Positions 34,498-42,886 of a DNA stretch of 44,969 nucleotides are shown piece after piece. Origin of the DNA: Clostridia bacterium (GTDB lineage Bacteria > Bacillota > Clostridia > TANB77 > CAG-508). A program made the translations under genes and the position numbers. The notes beneath the pieces are model-generated. The model was not told the origin of the DNA. It did not search any database and was given only the letters and a program-made list of their open reading frames with translations. Position 1 is the first letter of the stretch. Each line of letters begins with the position of its first letter. The DNA is taken from positions 1 to 44,969 of the forward strand of contig JAFWIH010000023.1 in assembly GCA_017533795.1 (NCBI GenBank), written 5' to 3'.

Positions 34498-34950
34498 ATG
34501 AGAATGTCAGATATAATAGAAGAATTTATAAAAGATTTATTTACAGATGATAGTGATTATATAGAAATAGGTAGAAATGACTTAGCAGAGCATTTTAATT
34601 GTGTACCATCACAAATAAACTATGTTATAGCTACAAGGTTTAAACCATCACAGGGTTATTATGTAGAAAGTAAACGAGGTGGAGGAGGACATATTAAGAT
34701 AAGAAAAGTTGATATGACTAAATCCAGTTACTTAATGCATATAATTAAAAATATCGATGGAGGTTTAACAAATCAGGATGTAGACATTTTAATTAGTGAC
34801 TTACTTTCTTATGGAATAGTTAGTAAAAAAGAGGCAAAACTTTTAAAAGTAGCAACAAGTGATAATATACTAATAATTCCAAATCAATATAGAGATGACT
34901 TAAGAGCAAATATATTTAAAAATATGTTACTTAATTTAGTAGATAATTAA
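34498..34950 (+). CDS. ctsR: Transcriptional repressor CtsR
   Basis: The 150-aa protein starts MRMSDIIEEFIKDLF and carries the winged helix with FNCVPSQINYVIATRF (~37-52) and the wing ESKRGGGGHIKIRK (~60-73), both CtsR hallmarks. The C-terminal part is the McsB/heat-sensing domain. CtsR represses clp and mcs genes and is released on heat or protein stress. The operator is at 34461-34477. AAGGTGAG precedes the ATG. It is first in the four-gene operon ctsR-mcsA-mcsB-clpC. Confidence 0.97.
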   Translation: MRMSDIIEEFIKDLFTDDSDYIEIGRNDLAEHFNCVPSQINYVIATRFKPSQGYYVESKRGGGGHIKIRKVDMTKSSYLMHIIKNIDGGLTNQDVDILISDLLSYGIVSKKEAKLLKVATSDNILIIPNQYRDDLRANIFKNMLLNLVDN

Positions 34951-34967
34951 AAAAGGAGGAGATTTTT

Positions 34968-35531
34968 ATGTTATGTGAGAACTGTGGAAAAAGAGAAGCA
35001 AATGTAAAATACACACAAATTATAAATGGCGAGAAAAAAGAAATGCATCTATGTGAAGAATGTAGCGAAAAACTAGGAATAGGAAACATGGAATTTAAAA
35101 TGCCAATAAGTTTTTCAAGCTTTTTAGGAGATTTCTTTGATGAGTTTGAGAATGATACTTTACTTCCAGAATTTGATCCAATTAAAGCATTAAAATGTGA
35201 TAGTTGTGGTATGACGTTTGAGGATTTTATGAATACAGGTAAATTTGGATGTGCTAATTGTTACAATGCTTTTGAAAGTAAAATTGATCCAATCCTTAAA
35301 AATATACAGGGAGCAAATAGACATGTAGGAAGACTTGGAAAAATTGAACCAGCAATAGATTTAAATGTACAAGAAAATATAAAAGACGAAAAGACAAATA
35401 ATACTGAAAAAGAGGAAGAAAACAATCAAATAAGTAAAGTAGAAAGACTAAAATTAGAACTTCAAAAAGCTATAGAAGAAGAACGTTACGAAGATGCTGC
35501 AAAAATTAGAGATGAAATTAAAGGAGAATAA
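34968..35531 (+). CDS. mcsA: McsA, activator of McsB
   Basis: The 187-aa protein has zinc-binding pairs CENCGK and CEECSEK (~3-30), then CDSCGM and CANCY (~80-105), and a C-terminal UVR motif (LQKAIEEERYEDAAKIRDEIK). McsA binds and activates the arginine kinase McsB and helps regulate CtsR. Layout and length are normal. AAAAAGGAGG precedes the ATG. It ends 3 bases before mcsB. Confidence 0.95.
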   Translation: MLCENCGKREANVKYTQIINGEKKEMHLCEECSEKLGIGNMEFKMPISFSSFLGDFFDEFENDTLLPEFDPIKALKCDSCGMTFEDFMNTGKFGCANCYNAFESKIDPILKNIQGANRHVGRLGKIEPAIDLNVQENIKDEKTNNTEKEEENNQISKVERLKLELQKAIEEERYEDAAKIRDEIKGE

Positions 35532-35534
35532 GGT

Positions 35535-36548
35535 ATGAATTGGTATTTACAAAGCGGAAAAGAGGCAGATGTTGTATTAAGTACAAGAATTAGATATGCA
35601 AGAAATCTACAAGAATTTAGATTCAATATGAAAAGAAAAGAAGAAATAGAAGCTTTTTTAGAAAAAGTAAAAGAAGAAACACCTGAAATAGGTTATGGGC
35701 TAAAATTTTTAAAATTAAAAGACATGGACAAAGCAACATTGATTAGCCTTGTAGAAAAAAACTTAATTAGTCCAGAATTTGCGCTAAATAAGCAAAAAAA
35801 TGGAGCAATATTATTAAATGACGAAGAAAATATTTGTATAATGATAAATGAGGAAGACCACATTCGATTACAAGTTTTTAATTGTGGATTAGACCTAGAA
35901 GGAACATATAATTTAGCGAAAGAACTAGATAAAAAAATTGAAAATATATTTAACATAGCTAAAAGCAAAAAGTATGGATATTTAACTAGTTGTCCAACAA
36001 ATGTTGGAACAGGTATTAGAGCATCTGTAATGGTACATCTACCTGGACTTACTAAGACGGGAAATATTAGAAAAATATTAGAAAGTATAAATAGTTTTGG
36101 AATGAATATTAGAGGCGTATATGGTGAAAAGAGTGAAGTAAGTGGAGACATGTATCAAATTTCTAATAAAGTTACGTTAGGTATAAGTGAAGAAAAAATT
36201 GTAAAAAATTTAAGAGCAATAACTGAAAAAATAATAGAACAAGAAAGATTAGCTAGGAAGTACTTAGGAAACAACCAAATAGAACTAGAAGACAAAGTTT
36301 ACAGGAGCTTTGGAATTCTAACAAATAGTAGAAAAATTAGTTCTGAGGAAACTCGAAAACTATTGTCAGATGTAAAATTAGGAACAGATATGGGAATTAT
36401 AACAGAACTAACGGACTCAAAAATTTCAAAATTATATTTATATACAAAACCTGCAAATTTAGAAAAATATGTAGGAGAAGAACTTGATTCATATGATCGC
36501 GATATTAAAAGAGCAGAAGTAATAAAAAGAATTATTAATGAAAATTAA
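35535..36548 (+). CDS. mcsB: Protein arginine kinase McsB
   Basis: The 337-aa protein has the phosphagen-kinase fold: STRIRYARNLQEF (~15-27), the NEEDHIRLQVF substrate/active region (~111-121) and TSCPTNVGTGIRASVMVHLP (~151-170) with the catalytic Cys context, followed by RGVYGEKSEVSGDMYQISN. McsB phosphorylates arginines on misfolded proteins and on CtsR, marking them for ClpCP. Length is slightly below the Bacillus protein. It is between mcsA and clpC. Confidence 0.97.
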   Translation: MNWYLQSGKEADVVLSTRIRYARNLQEFRFNMKRKEEIEAFLEKVKEETPEIGYGLKFLKLKDMDKATLISLVEKNLISPEFALNKQKNGAILLNDEENICIMINEEDHIRLQVFNCGLDLEGTYNLAKELDKKIENIFNIAKSKKYGYLTSCPTNVGTGIRASVMVHLPGLTKTGNIRKILESINSFGMNIRGVYGEKSEVSGDMYQISNKVTLGISEEKIVKNLRAITEKIIEQERLARKYLGNNQIELEDKVYRSFGILTNSRKISSEETRKLLSDVKLGTDMGIITELTDSKISKLYLYTKPANLEKYVGEELDSYDRDIKRAEVIKRIINEN

Positions 36549-36567
36549 AGAGAGGGGTGAATAAACT

Positions 36568-39009
36568 ATGACATATAAATTTACAAATAGAGCACAAAAA
36601 GCTATAGAAATATCTAACGATATTGCGATTGAGCTAGGACATAGCTATATCGGTACTGAACATATTTTATATGGTTTAGTTAAGGAAGGTGCAGGAATTG
36701 CTGCAAAGGTACTAGCCAATCAAGATGTTACTGAAGATAAAATTATAGAGAAAATACAAGAATTAATTGGCACAGAAGAACAGAAAGGTGAAACACTTGG
36801 ATTTACTCCACGTACAAAAAGAGTAATAGAAAATGCTTTTTTAGAGGCTAGAAAGCTAGGATATAACTATATTGGAACAGAACACTTATTAATAGGAATA
36901 ATGAGAGAAGGAGACAGTATAGCTGTAAGAATATTACTAGACTTAAATGTAAGTATACCTAAACTATATAATGAAATAGTAAAAGTAATTAATGGTGAAG
37001 ACGTTGGAAATCAAAACCTAAAAAACAAAAATTCAAAAGAAAGAGGAAGCTACAATACAACACAAACATTAAACCAATTTGGAGAAGATTTAACTAAAAA
37101 AGCAGTAGAAGGTAAGCTAGATCCAATAATAGGTAGAGACAAAGAAATCCAGAGAGTAGTACAAATTCTATCTAGAAGAACAAAAAACAATCCTTGCTTA
37201 ATAGGTGAGCCAGGTGTAGGTAAGACAGCTATTGTAGAAGGATTAGCACAAAAAATTATAACTGGAGACGTACCAGAGATATTAAAAAATAAAAGAGTTG
37301 TAACACTAGACATATCGGGAATGGTAGCTGGAGCAAAATATAGAGGTGACTTTGAAGAAAGAATAAAAAAGGCTTTAAATGAAGTAAAAAAAGCTGGAGA
37401 TGTAATTCTTTTTATAGATGAAATCCACACAATTGTAGGTGCAGGCTCAGCAGAGGGTGCAATAGATGCAGCTAACATTTTAAAACCATTGCTTGCAAGA
37501 GGAGAAATACAATTAGTTGGAGCAACAACACTTGAAGAATATAGAAAATATATAGAAAAAGACGCAGCTTTAGAAAGAAGATTTAGTCCTGTTAATGTTG
37601 CAGAGCCTACAGAAAAAGACACAATTAGAATTTTACAAGGAATAAGAGATAAATATGAAGCACATCATAATGTAAAGATTACAGATGATGCAATAGAAGC
37701 AGCAGTAAAAATGTCTGTAAGATATATAAATGATAGATTCTTACCTGACAAAGCAATTGACTTAATTGATGAGGCATCATCTAGACTAAGATTAAAAACA
37801 TATACTGAACCAGAAAGTCTAAAAGAATTAGAAGAAAAAATAGAAAAACTATCAAAAGACAAAGAAGAAGCGGTACAAAGCCAAAAATTTGAAAAAGCAG
37901 CTAAATTAAGGGATCAAGAACGTGAAGCAAAAGAAGAATTTGAAAAACAAAAAAAGAAATGGAAAAATAAAAATACTAAATCTATAACAACTGTAACTGA
38001 AGATAATATTGCAGAAGTTATAGCAAGTTGGACTGGAATTCCTGCTAAAAAATTAACTGAAGATGAGAATGAAAAACTAAAAAATCTTGAAAAGACTCTA
38101 CATGAACGTGTAGTAGGACAAAATGAAGCTGTAGAAGCCGTAGCTAAAGCTATAAGAAGAGGTAGAGTTGGACTAAAAGACCCTAAAAGACCAATAGGAT
38201 CATTCCTTTTCTTAGGTCCAACAGGTGTTGGCAAAACTGAACTTTCAAAAGCATTAGCTGAAAGCTTATTTGGTGATGAAAATTCAATGATAAGAATTGA
38301 TATGTCTGAATATATGGAACCACACTCAGTTGCTAAACTAATAGGTTCACCTCCAGGATATGTTGGATTTGATGAAGGTGGACAACTAACAGAAAAGATT
38401 AGAAGAAAGCCATATGCAGTTATTCTTTTTGACGAAATTGAAAAGGCACATCCTGATGTTATGAATATGTTGCTACAAATACTAGAAGATGGAAGACTTA
38501 CAGATTCTCAAGGAAGAACAGTTAACTTTAAAAATACTGTAATTATAATGACTTCAAATATTGGAGCAAGAAAAATAACAGATAAAAAATCACTTGGTTT
38601 TACTAGCGTAGAAGCTAAAGAAGATTCACAAAAAGAATATGAACAAACTAAAAAAGAGGTAATGGAAGAAGTAAAAAGAGAACTAAGACCAGAATTTATA
38701 AATCGTATAGACGAAATAATAGTTTTCCATAAACTAAATGATGAAGAAATAAGCCAAATTATAGATATTATGCTAGCAGAAGTAACCAAAAGATTAAATG
38801 AACAAAAAATTAAAATAGAAATTGATAAATCTGTTAAAGACTTAATTGCAAGTAAAGGAATAGACAAAGCTTTTGGTGCAAGACCTCTTAGAAGAACAAT
38901 ACAAAATATTCTTGAAGATAGCTTAGCAGAAGAAATACTAGATGGACATTTACAAAAAAACAAGCCTGCAAAAATAACAGCAAAAGATGATAAAATTACA
39001 GTAGAATAA
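36568..39009 (+). CDS. clpC: ClpC unfoldase (AAA+ subunit of ClpCP)
   Basis: The 813-aa protein has two N-terminal Clp_N repeats (SYIGTEHILYGLV and NYIGTEHLLIGIM, ~1-140). The first AAA+ domain has GEPGVGKT (~214-221) and FIDEIHTIVGAG. The M-domain/UVR-like coiled coil (~420-470) has SQKFEKAAKLRDQE. The second AAA+ domain has GPTGVGKTELSKALA (~550-564) and a LGFTS ClpP-binding loop. It unfolds arginine-phosphorylated substrates for ClpP. AGAGAGGGGTGA precedes the ATG. Length and order are typical. Confidence 0.98.
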   Translation: MTYKFTNRAQKAIEISNDIAIELGHSYIGTEHILYGLVKEGAGIAAKVLANQDVTEDKIIEKIQELIGTEEQKGETLGFTPRTKRVIENAFLEARKLGYNYIGTEHLLIGIMREGDSIAVRILLDLNVSIPKLYNEIVKVINGEDVGNQNLKNKNSKERGSYNTTQTLNQFGEDLTKKAVEGKLDPIIGRDKEIQRVVQILSRRTKNNPCLIGEPGVGKTAIVEGLAQKIITGDVPEILKNKRVVTLDISGMVAGAKYRGDFEERIKKALNEVKKAGDVILFIDEIHTIVGAGSAEGAIDAANILKPLLARGEIQLVGATTLEEYRKYIEKDAALERRFSPVNVAEPTEKDTIRILQGIRDKYEAHHNVKITDDAIEAAVKMSVRYINDRFLPDKAIDLIDEASSRLRLKTYTEPESLKELEEKIEKLSKDKEEAVQSQKFEKAAKLRDQEREAKEEFEKQKKKWKNKNTKSITTVTEDNIAEVIASWTGIPAKKLTEDENEKLKNLEKTLHERVVGQNEAVEAVAKAIRRGRVGLKDPKRPIGSFLFLGPTGVGKTELSKALAESLFGDENSMIRIDMSEYMEPHSVAKLIGSPPGYVGFDEGGQLTEKIRRKPYAVILFDEIEKAHPDVMNMLLQILEDGRLTDSQGRTVNFKNTVIIMTSNIGARKITDKKSLGFTSVEAKEDSQKEYEQTKKEVMEEVKRELRPEFINRIDEIIVFHKLNDEEISQIIDIMLAEVTKRLNEQKIKIEIDKSVKDLIASKGIDKAFGARPLRRTIQNILEDSLAEEILDGHLQKNKPAKITAKDDKITVE

Positions 39010-39075
39010 AACAATAACTGTAATGCATTTGTAATGAAAAAAATATGAAATTGTAACAAAGCCAGGGAAATATTG

Positions 39076-39109
39076 AGCCCGTGTATATATATGCGTATAT
39101 ATACGGGCT
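39076..39109 (+). terminator. Possible terminator of the ctsR operon
   Basis: A 14-bp stem (AGCCCGTGTATATA / TATATATACGGGCT, one G.U) has a 6-base loop. The tail TATATT is weak, so termination may be incomplete or factor-dependent. Confidence 0.6.
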
Positions 39110-39183
39110 TATATTAATTGACAAGGAAATAATAGTATGATATTTAATTTATATAAATATTAACAAAAGAAAGAGGTTTAGAT

Positions 39184-40434
39184 ATGAAAAATTCCTTAAG
39201 GAAAAGCAATGGTATTACGTTGATTGCCTTAGTGATTACTATAATTGTACTTCTTATACTTGCTGGAATTACGATTGCAAGTTTAACTGGAGAAAATGGG
39301 CTGTTAAGTAGAGCAACAGAGGCAAGAGATGAAACGGAAAAGGCAGCAGTATTAGATGAAGTAGGCCTAGCATGGAATAATGTACAAATTGATGGCTTAC
39401 AACATGGCTATACAATAAATGAAAAGGCTACAGCACTAGCAACAGAACTTAAAATTAACAGTTCAGATGTAAAAGTAACAGGAAGCAATGTAGAAGTAAC
39501 ATACAAAGGATATAAAGTTACAATAAATACTGTAGACGGAAGTATAGTTGCAGAAAAAAACAACACTGATCCAAGTGCAATAGAAATAGGAGATGTTGTT
39601 ACAAACTACACATCAAATACAGCACTGCCTACAGGAACAAACTGGATATACTTTGGAGAAGATGGAAATGGCCATAAATTGCTAACAACCTCAGCACCAA
39701 TACCTAATGGATTTACACTTAATTATACAGCACAAAATTGACTATATTATTGCATGCAAGAAGGGGACGAGGATTATGCAGCACATTCAAGTGAACTTAC
39801 TGAAAACAATAATATACATTTAGCATGTGCCAAATATTCAGGAACAGTAAAAACCACAGCAGGAACAGCAAGAAGTATAACATTAGAAGATATAAATAGA
39901 TTAGTAGGATTTGATGAAAGTTCACTACAATTTAATAATTATACATTTATAGCAGGAGACACAAATGATTATGAAAATAATAATGTGAATTACTATTACC
40001 CAAGTTTTTTAGGGGCAAGCAGAAGTGATTACCCATATTCTGCAAAAGCAGGAGAAACATTAAATGGCAGTACAGTAAGCACAAATGAATTTCTATGCAA
40101 TAGCTATTTTTATTACAATAGCGGAGACGATTACAAAGTAAAATGGGAAGGAACAGATAAATCATGGTCAAGACAAACAACAACATTATCAAAATCCCAA
40201 TACATGCCTTTAATAGTTGGAACACAGTATGCAGTAGCTTCTCGCCATGTTGGCGTGGGTAATGGTGGCGCTAGTTTCTATGTGGCTTATGTGAGTTTTT
40301 CTCAAGTGAGTAGCGAGGGCAAAGACTTTTGTGACTCTGGATCTTATTCATGCGATGATTATGGTGGCTCAGATTCAGTTCCTATTCGTCCAATAATAGT
40401 TCTACCATCTAGTGCCACATTGGAAACAGAGTAA
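39184..40434 (+). pseudogene. Type IV pilin-like surface protein interrupted by in-frame UGA
   Basis: The N-terminus has a basic leader and a prepilin site (KSNGITLIALVITIIVLLIL, residues ~9-28), then GENGLLSRATEARDETEKA. The frame stays open to TGA at 39739-39741 (residue 186) and continues in the same frame to 40434 (~416 aa in total). The part after the stop contains SITLEDINRLVGF and ends VPIRPIIVLPSSATLETE, a C-terminal pattern common on clostridial secreted proteins. One base (TGG to TGA) would explain it. Readthrough in an N-UGA-CUA context, pseudogene or sequence error remain open. The last ~200 bases differ in base composition. It is not part of the ctsR operon. Confidence 0.7.
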
Positions 40435-40509
40435 TATATTTTTTAGCAGAAATAAATTGAAATAGAACACTTTAAAAACAACAAATTGATTCAATTGAAA
40501 ATACAGTCA

Positions 40510-40548
40510 ACCTCTGATATAATATATTATTATATCAGAGGTTTTTTA
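40510..40548 (+). terminator. Terminator after the pilin-like gene
   Basis: The stem CCTCTGATATA / TATATCAGAGG with a 9-base loop is followed by TTTTTT. Confidence 0.85.
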
Positions 40549-40622
40549 ATGAAATATAACAACTTTTTTACAAATATGGTAGAAATATAATACAGAATCT
40601 GATATACTAATAAAAAAAGAAA

Positions 40623-40967
40623 ATGGTGAAAAAAATGGTTTTATTTTATATAATATATACATTATTATTCATAATAATAGCACTGGTTGGGTATGCAGTA
40701 GTACAAATTAAACTTTTCGGACTTAATGTAAAAGACTTTTGGAGTTTTATTGAAGCCAACCAAATTCTAGATAAATTGTATAAATTTTCAAAAAAATATG
40801 AAAAATTAAGTACACAAGAACAAATAATTTACTTATCAGAGGCAGAAAAAATATTTACAGCATTTGATAAAGTTCCAACGTCATTGTGGGAAGAAGAATA
40901 TCAAAAATACTCAGAGGTACTAGACAAATATAAAGATATAAAGGTACAAAGGTGGAATTCAAACTAA
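40623..40967 (+). CDS. Unknown 114-aa membrane protein
   Basis: I do not recognise this family. It has a single N-terminal helix (about residues 5-27, VLFYIIYTLLFIIIALVGYAV) and a helical, charged cytoplasmic or external part with FWSFIEANQILDKLYKF and EYQKYSEVLDKYKDIK. No signal peptidase site is clear. An in-frame ATG at 40635 with GGTG close upstream is an equally good start. It lies between two terminators and is probably a single-gene unit. Confidence 0.65.
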   Translation: MVKKMVLFYIIYTLLFIIIALVGYAVVQIKLFGLNVKDFWSFIEANQILDKLYKFSKKYEKLSTQEQIIYLSEAEKIFTAFDKVPTSLWEEEYQKYSEVLDKYKDIKVQRWNSN

Positions 40968-41082
40968 TGTAATACTTTTGTAATTAAAATGTAATGAATT
41001 TTTAATACAAAAAAGCTTGATTTTATTAAATGCATGTAGTAGTATAACAGTATAAGTTAAGATTCACAAAGGAGGAATAATA

Positions 41083-41445
41083 ATGTCAACTATAGATGAT
41101 GAAGTAAAAGTTGAAAGTGTTTATGGAGGAAATCAATCAGAAATAACAAACAATACATCTACAGGTACTACAACTACTAGTAGTACAACTACAGGAACAG
41201 CTACAGCTAGTAGTGCATCTACAAACTTACCTGTAACAAGAAGCTTCTGGTCAAATATGAAAGCATTTTGGCTTCAAGAAATAGACTTGAACCAGAAAAT
41301 AGATTGGAAAAGAGAAATAAAGGTGGAATTAACTCCTTATCAACAAAAAGTTGAAAATGAAATTAATGATTTCTTACACCAAGAAATTACATGGGAAAAA
41401 TTCCGTAACTTTCTAACAAAACCATTATTTTCTAGCAAGAAATAA
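41083..41445 (+). CDS. Unknown 120-aa protein with Thr/Ser-rich linker
   Basis: I do not recognise this family. Residues ~20-47 are a Thr/Ser/Gly/Ala low-complexity stretch. The rest is helical and Trp/Phe-rich, with SFWSNMKAFWLQEIDLNQ and IDWKREIKVELTPYQQKVE. No signal peptide or membrane helix is present, so it should be cytoplasmic. AAAGGAGG gives strong translation initiation. It has its own terminator. Confidence 0.7.
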   Translation: MSTIDDEVKVESVYGGNQSEITNNTSTGTTTTSSTTTGTATASSASTNLPVTRSFWSNMKAFWLQEIDLNQKIDWKREIKVELTPYQQKVENEINDFLHQEITWEKFRNFLTKPLFSSKK

Positions 41446-41468
41446 CTTTATAAAAAATTAAAAAAAGT

Positions 41469-41500
41469 ATAGCATAAATGTGTAATTTATGCTATATTTT
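41469..41500 (+). terminator. Terminator before radA
   Basis: The stem ATAGCATAAAT / ATTTATGCTAT with a 5-base loop is followed by ATTTTTAT. The radA start is 16 bases beyond. Confidence 0.8.
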
Positions 41501-41515
41501 TATGTGGTGATGAAA

Positions 41516-42871
41516 ATGGCAAAAGCAAAGACAGTTTTTGTGTGTAATGAGTGTGGATATGAATCTGCAAAATGGCTTGGTAAGTGCCCAGCATGCAATA
41601 GTTGGAATAGCTTTTTTGAGCAAAAAGTTGAAAAATATACGGACAATAAAATAGAAAAAAATAAAAATAATACACCAAAAGCATTAAGTACATATGAGGG
41701 AAAAGAGTTTACTAGAACATCAACAGGATTTGATGAAATGGATAGAGTTTTAGGTGGAGGCTTAGTAAAAGGCTCTTTAATATTACTCGGAGGAGAGCCT
41801 GGAATTGGAAAGTCAACTTTAATTTTGCAAATATGTGATAAAGTTAAAGGAGAAGGAAAAGTTTTATATGTATCTGGGGAAGAATCTGCAGAACAAATAA
41901 AATTAAGAGCTGATAGACTAGGAATAAAAAATGAAGATATAATGTTTCTAGGTGAAACAGATATAGATATAGTAAATAATGCAATTATAGACTTGAATCC
42001 TAAATTAGTAATAATAGATTCAATCCAAACAATGTATTCTGATGAACTAACAGCTGCTGCAGGTAGTGTAAGTCAAGTAAGAGAGATAACATCCCAAATA
42101 ATGAGAATTTGCAAATCAAAAGAGATAACTACAATAATTATAGGTCACGTTACTAAAGAAGGTAATATCGCGGGACCAAGAGTTTTAGAACATATGGTAG
42201 ATAGTGTTCTATATTTGGAAGGTGAAAGATATTTTTCTTATAGAATATTAAGAGGCGTCAAAAACAGATTTGGATCAACAAATGAAATAGGTATGTTTGA
42301 AATGAAACAAGAGGGAATGTGCGAAATACTAAATCCATCTGATATCTTAATTTCCGAAAGAAATGATAATCCTGCAGGTTCTTGTATAATAGCTACAATG
42401 GAAGGAACCAGACCAATTTTAGTAGAGCTTCAAGCTTTAACATCTCAAAGCGTATTTGGATTTCCAAAAAGAACAGCAAATGGGGTAGATTTTAACAGAC
42501 TTGCATTACTTATTGCGGTATTAGAAAAAAAAGCAGGACTAATGCTAGGAACACAAGATGTTTACCTAAATGTAGTAGGTGGAATAAAAATTAATGAGCC
42601 ATCAATAGACTTAGGAATAATATCTGTTGTAGCATCAAGTTATAAAAACATTGCAATTCCAAATGATACAGTTATAATGGGTGAAGTAGGATTAACTGGA
42701 GAGGTTAGGAGAATTAATTTTATAGAAAAAAGACTAAAAGAGGCAGAAAAACTTGGGTTTAAAACATGTATAATTCCAGAAAGTAACAAAAGGGTCTTGA
42801 AAGATGAGTTTAAATTAGATATAATAGGCGTAAAGAATGTTAGAGAAGCTATGAAAAAATTGGGTATATAA
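41516..42871 (+). CDS. radA: DNA repair protein RadA (Sms)
   Basis: The ~451-aa protein has an N-terminal zinc finger (CNECGYE...CPACN), Walker A GGEPGIGKST (~91-100), the RadA-specific KNRFG motif (~248-252) and a Lon-like C-terminal domain. RadA is a RecA-like branch-migration helicase in recombination. The ATG at 41516 is used because homologs begin MAK.K..FVC.ECG and GGTGAT lies just upstream. In-frame ATGs at 41489 and 41510 are less likely. disA follows by 15 bases; radA-disA is a common Firmicutes pair. Confidence 0.96.
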   Translation: MAKAKTVFVCNECGYESAKWLGKCPACNSWNSFFEQKVEKYTDNKIEKNKNNTPKALSTYEGKEFTRTSTGFDEMDRVLGGGLVKGSLILLGGEPGIGKSTLILQICDKVKGEGKVLYVSGEESAEQIKLRADRLGIKNEDIMFLGETDIDIVNNAIIDLNPKLVIIDSIQTMYSDELTAAAGSVSQVREITSQIMRICKSKEITTIIIGHVTKEGNIAGPRVLEHMVDSVLYLEGERYFSYRILRGVKNRFGSTNEIGMFEMKQEGMCEILNPSDILISERNDNPAGSCIIATMEGTRPILVELQALTSQSVFGFPKRTANGVDFNRLALLIAVLEKKAGLMLGTQDVYLNVVGGIKINEPSIDLGIISVVASSYKNIAIPNDTVIMGEVGLTGEVRRINFIEKRLKEAEKLGFKTCIIPESNKRVLKDEFKLDIIGVKNVREAMKKLGI

Positions 42872-42886
42872 AAGAGGTGAAACAAC

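Noticed and set aside
39184..40434. UGA reassigned to Trp or Sec in this genome
   Set aside because: TGA ends other genes (4351, 14537) and no SECIS-like structure or repeated in-frame TGA was seen.
39754..40434. Diversity-generating retroelement target
   Set aside because: The end of the gene resembles a variable surface domain, but no reverse transcriptase or template repeat is in the window.
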